DNA of 55,568 nucleotides, from positions 1-55,568 of IMG/VR virus record IMGVR_UViG_3300029319_000063; one strand, written 5' to 3'. The notes under the pieces are model-generated. The model searched no databases, was not told where the DNA came from, and was given only the letters and a program-made list of their open reading frames with translations. The stretch comes from a virus. The position numbers were made by a program, and so were the translations under genes. Positions 20,001-26,900 of the stretch are shown one piece after another. Within the stretch, counting starts at the first letter, position 1. The number at the start of each line of letters is the position of its first letter.

Positions 20001-20570
20001 ACATGGATGGTTGGTTATAAAATCAGTACAAACACAATCAAAAGTTTCTTCTTGTACACTACCATCACAAGTTGAATAATCAGGTTCAAAATAACAACTA
20101 CATGCAGGATCTCTATCACCATCACCTCTTTGAAATTCTTCATCTCTATAATAATCATCAAAATTATTATTTAAATTTGGTGTAGTGTTTTTAGTATCTT
20201 TTCGACAAACACCTATACAAGGACTTTTAAAATCACTTCCACATTCATGTGTATTTTTTAATCTTTCATTTTTTCTATTATTATTATCGTATTCACACCT
20301 ATAACCGATATCACAAATCTTATAAACACCATCACAATCTACTTTTAAATCTTTAATATCTTCACATACACAATTTCCATTACCTTCATCATAACAAACT
20401 GGTTCAAATCCTTCATGACAATTATTTAGTACAGGAAAAAAATTATATTGTTCTACCCCAAAAAATTCTATATCTGAAACAGAGTTAAGATACCTATCTT
20501 CGACAGTCCACAATCTACAGAAACAATCTCCTGTATTATATTTTTTCTTTACTTTTTTATTTTTTTCCAT
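17010..20570 (-). CDS. Large Cys-rich virion protein with GCTD repeats and dockerins
   Basis: About 1186 residues and extremely rich in Cys, Asp, Gly and Asn up to about residue 560. It holds four GCTD-type repeats (GCMDPQAANYNP, GCTDPTACNYDSQA, GCTDESACNYDPDA, GCTNPFAINYG), a DTDGDGFG metal-binding motif ending GDGDCDDCP, and CGVCGGDGWSC. A roughly 400-residue globular region of unknown fold follows. Two dockerin-type repeats, GDINQDGVINVLDVISLTQ and GDINQDGNVDILDIIELVN, lie near residues 980 and 1070. The C-terminal 80 residues are a Lys-rich helix. No signal peptide is visible, as expected for a virion component. The frame opens at ATG 20582; I prefer ATG 20570 (MEKNKKVKKK), which has GAGA seven bases before it. 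It lies between RuvC and the tailspike, suggesting an adsorption-related structural role. Function is unknown. Confidence 0.6.
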   Translation of the reverse strand: MEKNKKVKKKYNTGDCFCRLWTVEDRYLNSVSDIEFFGVEQYNFFPVLNNCHEGFEPVCYDEGNGNCVCEDIKDLKVDCDGVYKICDIGYRCEYDNNNRKNERLKNTHECGSDFKSPCIGVCRKDTKNTTPNLNNNFDDYYRDEEFQRGDGDRDPACSCYFEPDYSTCDGSVQEETFDCVCTDFITNHPCHPSHPEFFEFDGNWCGQYDNDYDGCVGENGPPCTIENYHPPGECIPGPNPNDGICPEDTICVTNDLGLGGGGCYNPGDSNMCPEEQYPFGCNGQCKYIGNGGYYDVPGCMDPQAANYNPNAFWHDDSCSYVFLGCTDPTACNYDSQATDDNGACYYGLLYYLDTDGDGFGCPDLVVQACNNPDPNLYVLNGDGDCDDCPLNYDQCGVCGGDGWSCTGCTDESACNYDPDATFTCTTEDGVENWCCTYLGDPGAECSCDGSVELLGYFPDPDGDGIGCCFINGVFQGTFFCEDPGPGWIFQTCGEEDAYCDCPAGTHDIDDCGVCYPIDQPAPNECIGCTNPFAINYGIQKTIDDGSCTYDWSDTIYMKMFYWSDDGFCAPPRGICTYEVIETTFRDPTLPPDEPTPDYADPFDTPPSGDSLVDDTEEIEDVVTTVYTIEATEWECANLEELGIENYAGSFWEYDETLEQPLCDEENPYYTLIYLYPDGNFGTALTKAGRLCPGSWSWNQAHSAITLGYRSGTYLEIGNPVSQESISMNDLVDGFHGVRYRYQNVVGSETGELIPGKFYVRKWDFHPFLKGAPDGCFTDRVWSIDMQISSDPDDDTSSSYKTLPVFRSNRKWHSMNGNARGEYTITPSELRIHYNNATNNTCCFPDNAVYKEDSPLIGGGMLCESYDDNLEPHKFPGCRSVIRSMNYSVGGGTGGYRFYTNSQIKPGSSRANPNLTFLRKREKIYDIGSQLRDVTFGHCDGANTNMWFYGTEADYNDDALIPQRECIGLPFQNEIIGDINQDGVINVLDVISLTQYILNNQAFPNELGLCYLYCPEELESFCEDNDYDFVTWSIDNPLLPFPTTSQQCAAFEDDGMSGFQHQWYSYGDINQDGNVDILDIIELVNMILNDEQTTNLFMEVIEEGQPASKEDMEDSFNMNTDSYNRIKNTKQELTTLFKKLEMRLKQNKKRTRKKRVKGKLINKILNSQDDERNKLIQLILKIQNHEK

Positions 20571-21075
20571 TAATGTTCTCATATAAAGACATTACTAAAC
20601 CATCGTACATATCGATGTTCCTTTTATCCCATAATCCTGTTTTTGTTTCTTTACACCATTTTGATGTGTTGTACATTTCTTCAATTTTCATTTTGACTAA
20701 ATCTTTAGCCTTTATTCCTTTGACTCTAGCTTTCCCAAACACTTGTTTTCTAGCAGTCATTGGATTTATACTATGTACATTGAAATCAAAATTTTCTAAC
20801 ATAAAACACAATATCGCATTAAATTTTGCTAATTTAATTATTGTTTGTTGTGATGTTCTTCCACCCATAAATCCTGAAAGATTATCTTCAATATTAATAT
20901 CCATTACTTCATCAATATAATCGTGTTGATTTAATGTATCAAGTACTTTCTGAACCTTATCTTTGGGTGTTTTCTCTTTTTTGATGTCGATGAATCCCAT
21001 ATCGATAATTTTTTTATCTTCTGTGAATGCGTATCCAACACAAGTTGTAGATGCATCTAATCCTAATGAAACCAT
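20557..21075 (-). CDS. RuvC-like Holliday junction resolvase
   Basis: A 172-residue protein with the RNase H-like fold of RuvC. The first catalytic Asp is in SLGLDASTTCVGYAF (D7), the middle acidic residue in DINIEDNLSGF (about E62), and the last acidic pair in NIDMYDGLVMSLY (about residues 153-165). A basic helix TARKQVFGKARVKG precedes the last motif, as in other RuvC-type proteins. It would cleave branched recombination or replication intermediates before packaging, the job of T4 gp49. The ribosome site AGGAGAAAAATATG is strong. Its position inside the tail gene cluster suggests late expression. Family assignment is good; exact substrate is inferred. Confidence 0.82.
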   Translation of the reverse strand: MVSLGLDASTTCVGYAFTEDKKIIDMGFIDIKKEKTPKDKVQKVLDTLNQHDYIDEVMDINIEDNLSGFMGGRTSQQTIIKLAKFNAILCFMLENFDFNVHSINPMTARKQVFGKARVKGIKAKDLVKMKIEEMYNTSKWCKETKTGLWDKRNIDMYDGLVMSLYENINGKK

Positions 21076-21084
21076 ATTTTTCTC

Positions 21085-22026
21085 CTAAAAATCTATACTA
21101 ACATCAAAAACTAAATTAACATCATCTCTTTTCTCAATAGGTTGACTTAATCTTGCTGTTATTATTAAATCATTATTTTCATCATACAAACCTATAGAGT
21201 TAATATAAGGTCTCCAATCAGTGCTACCAGATATATTATCATTTAATAGTGAAGAATTTGAAAGTTTAAATGGTGGTTGAGGTCCATAATCTGTCGAAGT
21301 AACAGCACTTGTAATTGAAGGGTCACTTTTCTTTATAGTTGGATTATTTGTCATATTAAATTCGTTAGCATTTAATTTTAAAGTGTAAGTTCTTGTATAT
21401 ATATTTTTTACAGATTCAAAATTCATAGTAAAAGATTGAAGAGCTTCATTGTATTTAACACTACCAGACCAAGAACCTGTTGTTGTTAAAGCTACTATTC
21501 CTTCTCTATAAAATATGTTTCCAACATAATTTTCTGATGATGAAGCGTTATTTGCACTTTGTGATATTCTAGCGTTGGTTGAATATAAATTACCATAACC
21601 ATCATCTTTTATAATAATGTTTTTATTTTCTTGTGTGTTATCAGTTAATTTAAAAGTTGTTCTTCGTACACCATCACCCAAATATAGTTGTGGTATATGT
21701 GTAAAAACACCTACTTTTTCACCATGAAATTTATGTCTAAAAGTTGGATGTCTATAAATGTTTTCCTGTGAATTAACTGGAGAATTTAATCTATTAGAAC
21801 CAGTTTGATAAAAATTAGCTTTTAAAAAAAAGTAATTATTAGATTGAGTTATCTGAGTAGATGTTTGAGTAATTGGGTGGTTAAAATATCCTGAATGGGA
21901 TTGAAATTGATTTTTAACTTCAACCCCATCAGAAACTAATTTACTTGATGTTATAGTATGACTATGATAAACTTCTTCAGTTCTAAAACTTATATCAGAG
22001 GGATTAATTGATTTATAAATAGACAT
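21085..22026 (-). CDS. Virion structural protein, paralogue of upstream gene
   Basis: A 313-residue protein starting MSIYKSINPSDISFRTEEVY. It has internal motifs THIPQLYLGDG and NIFYREGIVALTTTGSW and the C-terminal block LNANEFNMTNNPT...INSIGLYDENNDLIITARLSQPIEK. That C-terminal block closely parallels the end of the gene upstream (RADEFNYTNNPT...ITEVGLYDNSQDLIAVAKLSSPVEK). Such proteins occur in tail gene clusters of marine T4-like phages, but I know of no assigned role. It is separated by 16 bases from the upstream gene and 9 from RuvC downstream. The ribosome binding site is weak, so coupling to the upstream gene is likely. Confidence 0.6.
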   Translation of the reverse strand: MSIYKSINPSDISFRTEEVYHSHTITSSKLVSDGVEVKNQFQSHSGYFNHPITQTSTQITQSNNYFFLKANFYQTGSNRLNSPVNSQENIYRHPTFRHKFHGEKVGVFTHIPQLYLGDGVRRTTFKLTDNTQENKNIIIKDDGYGNLYSTNARISQSANNASSSENYVGNIFYREGIVALTTTGSWSGSVKYNEALQSFTMNFESVKNIYTRTYTLKLNANEFNMTNNPTIKKSDPSITSAVTSTDYGPQPPFKLSNSSLLNDNISGSTDWRPYINSIGLYDENNDLIITARLSQPIEKRDDVNLVFDVSIDF

Positions 22027-22042
22027 ATCATGACTTTACAAC

Positions 22043-23110
22043 TTAGTATGTCATATTCACTTTAATCACTGCTTCGTTTGAAAAGTTTTTCTCGACCGGT
22101 GAACTTAACTTAGCCACTGCTATTAAATCTTGTGAGTTATCATACAAACCAACCTCTGTAATAAATGTTGTTGGATTAGTTACATAACTCGGATTTGTAA
22201 ACACATTATTACTACCACTAGTAAAAGTTGGGTTGTTTGTATAATTAAACTCATCAGCTCTAGCTCTACAGAAATAAGCGTTAGTAGTTACTTCTTCTTC
22301 ACTTCTGAATTGATGTGTAATATTTGTTGCTCTACCATTAGCGTCACCTGCTGTAGACATACAATCCATAAGTTTTAATATGTTGTTAACACCTGGTGCT
22401 GCAGCGTTTGTAGATCTATTTAAAGTACCAAATCCATCTTTAAGTGCTGTTGAAGCACCTGAACCTGTACCTGGTAAACTTGAAGAAAGTTGATTACCAT
22501 CTAGTGCTAAAACACCAACATTGGGGAAGAAATGTCCAAATACTGTAGATACAGAATTGTTACCTTTGTTACCAGCCGAACCACTAATAATATTAAATCT
22601 TGGTCCTACAGGTGTGGAAACTTCTGTTTCGTATGCTGAATTATCTGTTAAATGAAGTGTGATACCAGCGTCACCTGCAGTATTTGAACCTGTCAATTGT
22701 AATGTCCAATTCTTTTTATTTAACCTATCCTTCATCTGTAATCTTTCAGCAGTTACAAAGAAAACATCATTAACTCTATTTGAAACAATCGCTGAACCAG
22801 AAAATACAAAGCCAATTTCTTCTTGTTGATCTGGATCTAGGAGATAATTTCCAAATTGTCTGTAAACGGCTTTGGTTTGACCAACTGTATCAGTTGAACC
22901 AGAACCATGAAAGTTTCCATAAGCTATACTTAAATGGTCTTTAGAGTTATATTGTAAATTTACATAATATTCACTTTGTCCTGTTGATAGAGAAGCAGAA
23001 GATAAACTTCCACCACCTAGTTGCCCTAATCCACCATCAAAAAAACCAAATGTGGTAATAAAGGTTTCTGTAGTTTCATCGTTATTTAAATCAAATTCTT
23101 TTAGAATCAT
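22043..23110 (-). CDS. Virion structural protein
   Basis: A 355-residue protein whose middle (YYVNLQYNSKDHLSIAYGNFHGSGS, then AVYRQFGNYLL and RLQMKDRLNKKNWTLQLTGS) resembles a structural protein family seen in marine T4-like phages near tail genes. That family typically has an AYGN-GSGS segment and a KNWxLxL segment. The last 80 residues are shared with the next gene. The ribosome binding site is AGGAGAACAATACG before ATG. No enzymatic motif is visible. Its place between a 215-residue structural protein and its own paralogue suggests a tail or baseplate-fibre attachment role, which is inference. Confidence 0.62.
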   Translation of the reverse strand: MILKEFDLNNDETTETFITTFGFFDGGLGQLGGGSLSSASLSTGQSEYYVNLQYNSKDHLSIAYGNFHGSGSTDTVGQTKAVYRQFGNYLLDPDQQEEIGFVFSGSAIVSNRVNDVFFVTAERLQMKDRLNKKNWTLQLTGSNTAGDAGITLHLTDNSAYETEVSTPVGPRFNIISGSAGNKGNNSVSTVFGHFFPNVGVLALDGNQLSSSLPGTGSGASTALKDGFGTLNRSTNAAAPGVNNILKLMDCMSTAGDANGRATNITHQFRSEEEVTTNAYFCRARADEFNYTNNPTFTSGSNNVFTNPSYVTNPTTFITEVGLYDNSQDLIAVAKLSSPVEKNFSNEAVIKVNMTY

Positions 23111-23141
23111 CGTATTGTTCTCCTAGTTTCCTATTTTAATT

Positions 23142-23789
23142 CTATAAGGTGCCTATTACTTTTATAGAACCAAAAGCTATTTGGTCTGTTTTATGACCTC
23201 TTACTGAGTAAGTGACTGTAATATCATTCTGAATAGCTCTGGCCTTTACTTTCAATCCTTTATCTTTATCAACATTATCAAATTGAAAAACTGTTGTATA
23301 TTGTGAATCAGGTAATAATAATCCACCAGCATGATGTTGTATATGTGCTGATCTATCTTTTGTTGGCTGTCGTTCAAAAATAAATGGTCCAGCGTTATAA
23401 ATTGTTATAGAATAATTTTCACCAGCTTGGTCAAATTTATTTGTTTTTGGTCTAATGAAAATAGCTGCTTGTTCTGTTGTATCAGTTATAGTAAAATCTT
23501 CTGTTACAATATTCGGAATAAAAACAGTGTTTCTTGGCATAGTTGTTAATGTATATCTCATAGAAACCAAATTGCTGGCATTAGCTTCAAGTTGTGGTAA
23601 TCGTGTAATAGCTTCACCATATGAATTTGAACCACTTGGATGGTCTGCATTATACAAGTTGTAATCTATACCAGTATCACCGAATGTATAAAATCTTATT
23701 CCTAATTGTCCGTTTTCAGCTAACTTTCTTCTTCCGATATCTGTTAATAGTGCGTCAACTGTAATTGTTGAACCATCTAAATATCCCAT
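23142..23789 (-). CDS. Conserved marine-phage virion structural protein
   Basis: A 215-residue protein starting MGYLDGSTITVDALLTDIGRRKL. It continues with YTFGDTGIDYNLYNADHPSGS and YGEAITRLPQLEA. This N-terminal pattern (GYLDxSTITVDAxLTxxGRxxLA and IDYxLYNxxHPxGS) is recurrent in T4-like phages of marine bacteria, where it is annotated as a structural protein. The function is unknown. The ribosome site is very strong (AGGAGAATATAATG) and identical in core to that of the gp6-like gene. It follows a 126-base intergenic gap that contains a diverged copy of the candidate late promoter element, so it may head its own transcript with the two paralogues and RuvC. Confidence 0.68.
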   Translation of the reverse strand: MGYLDGSTITVDALLTDIGRRKLAENGQLGIRFYTFGDTGIDYNLYNADHPSGSNSYGEAITRLPQLEANASNLVSMRYTLTTMPRNTVFIPNIVTEDFTITDTTEQAAIFIRPKTNKFDQAGENYSITIYNAGPFIFERQPTKDRSAHIQHHAGGLLLPDSQYTTVFQFDNVDKDKGLKVKARAIQNDITVTYSVRGHKTDQIAFGSIKVIGTL

Positions 23790-23858
23790 TATATTCTCCT
23801 AAATTTGCAATTTTTTTTTTGTTTACTGCTCGTAAAAATATTACTATTAATTCTTTAT

Positions 23859-23872
23859 TCATTAATAAATAT
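23859..23872 (-). promoter_or_regulatory. Diverged copy of candidate late promoter element
   Basis: The minus-strand sequence ATATTTATTAATGA differs at two adjacent positions from the 14-mer found three times elsewhere. Flanking bases also match the copy near 53340 (TTT before and ATAA after). It lies 70 bases upstream of the 215-residue structural gene in a 126-base AT-rich gap, which otherwise shows only homopolymer runs and a Shine-Dalgarno site. Confidence 0.35.
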
Positions 23873-23915
23873 AAACATATTTAAAAAATGCAGTTATTTT
23901 TATTTTTTCATTTTT

Positions 23916-26900
23916 TTATTTTTTAGTAATTGTTAATGTTTTTGATGTATTTGAACCACCAACTTCTACTGAATAAGCTTGAGATTCTGGTAAAACATCA
24001 TATTGAGCATTTTTATTATTTGGTAATTTAAAATTCGGAATCCTTGATGATGAAAATTCATTACCACTACTATCTAACTCTATTTGTGTTATAGAAAATT
24101 TATTATCATATAAAAATCTCAATTGATTATCTCTTAAACTTGGAAAATTACTATAATGATTTGTAGGGTATTCTAAAACTCCATTATTATCTCTATAGTA
24201 ATTAGTTCTTCCTACAGGTCTTCCAGGTTCAGTTGAATCTGAATTATTATATAAAGTTTTGTAATTATATTCTTTATCAGCATTTGTCACATTTCTAATT
24301 TGATTTCTAAAGAAATATTTTTTATCAGAGTAATCTGTAATATTTTGGTATCCCAATTCAGCGTTAACAGATTGTGATACATGTTCAATATCACCAATCA
24401 ATTCAAATATAACTCTATCTTCGTATCTATAAATATTATTATATGTGTCACTTATTTTATGACTACTTCCACCAATAAACCATAATGGGTCATAAAAATG
24501 TAAATCGTTTACACCTCTACCCCACATATCTGTTATTTTTGATAAACCATTTTTATAAGCCATTCCACTTTTAAACACACCACCATTTATATTATAATTT
24601 GCTCTACCCAAAGATACATTATCTCCAAACTGATTAGTATCATAATTATTAGCAGACATACTAACAGTATTATCTATATAATCAATATTAAAGTTATAAT
24701 GATTTTCATTATAAGCACCACTTTCACTTAATTCAAGTAAATTGTCAATTTCAATTGTTAAATAATTTTCATTAAATATACCAGAACTAGAATATGATAA
24801 CTCTGTATAAGGAAGATTTTTTTCATAAAAGTTTTCATTATGTGTTCCTGAGTGTGATACATTATTTAAAGATATGGTATCAATATAACTAGGTTTATAT
24901 TTTGCAGATTGTGATAGTTGTGGTGTATTAATCATATCAATATTTACAATATGTGAGGGTGTATATAAAGCACTCTGACTTAATATATTATTATTTGACA
25001 AATCGTAAGTATAATAATTTTGGTTGTAAACCGCACTTTCACTTAATATTGTATTGTTTGAAAGTGTGGCATTGTATTGATTATTATTATATACAGATGA
25101 TATGGTAAACTGCATAGATTGGCTCATAACATCATTACTACCATAATTTTTATTTAAAAGTCCACTCCAGGTTAAAACATCAGTATCATCTATAATAGCT
25201 TTATGTATATCAATAATTTCAGAATCTTTAAGTGAAGAACTATCAAACATACTTATATATCCGTTACGATTAGGGTCTAAATATGATTGATTAAATGATA
25301 TATCGTCTATCACTTTAAATACATCAGCGTTATAAGTTTCTAAATACTTAGATGATGATAAACTAAATAGTAGTTCATTATAATCATCAAAAGAATGATG
25401 TGGATGTTTTAACAAACCATCGTATGAAGGTTGATTTTCTACAGTATGTTTTTTGTGTTCATATTTTACCCTATCTAAAATATCAGGTGTTATTCTTATA
25501 CCTGATTGGTAATCTACTCTTGCTGGAAATATCTGTGGTAATAAATTAGATATTAGTGGATTAAATATACCACTATCAACATGAGTTCTTATATATTTAT
25601 TTATATCAACGATTACACCCCTTAATAAATTTTTTCTAATTGAATCTAATTCTTGATAGTTTGGTTCAAATAAATCTGACCACTTCGAATAGTATTTTGA
25701 CATATCTTTACCAGATACACTATTTAATATATAATCATTAATTTTATCTGATGGTGATTTATACAATTCGATTCTTTTTGAATTTTGTTTTTCATTAAAT
25801 CCATAAGAGGTAATAGAACTTTCTTGTTTTGGATGTAAATCACGAATCATTTCTTGTTTACTTCCCACAGTTATCATTCTATTATTTTTTTGTAAAGCTG
25901 GTGCATTTTTTGTTCCAAACTTAGATATGTTTACAAATTTTCGTTGTGAAATTTGTCCTAAACTACTTGATACTATTATAGTTTTAGTAAAATTTGTTGG
26001 TGTACTTTTTAATCCGTATGGATTAGCATCGTTTATAGTTAATGTCGTAGACCCAGATACTATTTGTTCATTTAATCTAAATCTATAATATAAATTATTA
26101 TGTGAATCTAATATTTCATTTCCAACTACAGACATTGGATTTAATACATGTTCTCTAAATATAGATTGACTTAATGAACCACTCCATACTCTTACTTCTG
26201 CAAAAGAGCCTGTAAAATCTCTACCTAAAAGTAAATTACCAGTTGTACGAGTAGCGTTTGAAGAACTCCAATTAGCTAATTGAGTAACATTATTTACAGT
26301 TGAGGATGTTGTTTCAAAGAAAGAAAATCCATCACCATCAACTGATTTTTTTCCTACAGTTAAACTAAGTGATGCAGAATATTCACCAGTTGGTGATGTT
26401 AAATCTTTTTTCTGTAACATCACATTTATAAAATTTGAACCATCTTTTATTGGTAATTCTTTTGTTTGAACTACATGTGTTATTCCAGCTGCTGATGGTG
26501 TAGCTGATGTATTCATTCTTAATTGTATAGACCCATAATCATTTGTAGAACCTGGTAATAATCTCACATCCCAAAAACTTGAAGTTAAACTACTTCCCCC
26601 AAAATGACTTGATATCAACTCTTGTGTATTAGTAGTTGGTTTAGATAAAAACATAAATTCTATCGTATCATCTGGTCCAACACCACCAACATTTGCAGAA
26701 CTACCCCAATCTAAAGGTATTACATTACTACCCTCAAGATTAAAAAATCCAAATGGAACCGTTTGTCTTTGATATGAATGATTTCCAACAAATCCATCTA
26801 AATTATTAGGTGTATTACTATTACCAAAAAGCTTCATAGAATGTTCCATAGCTGATTGATAATTAACACCACCATACTCATTTACATTTAATACTTCAGA

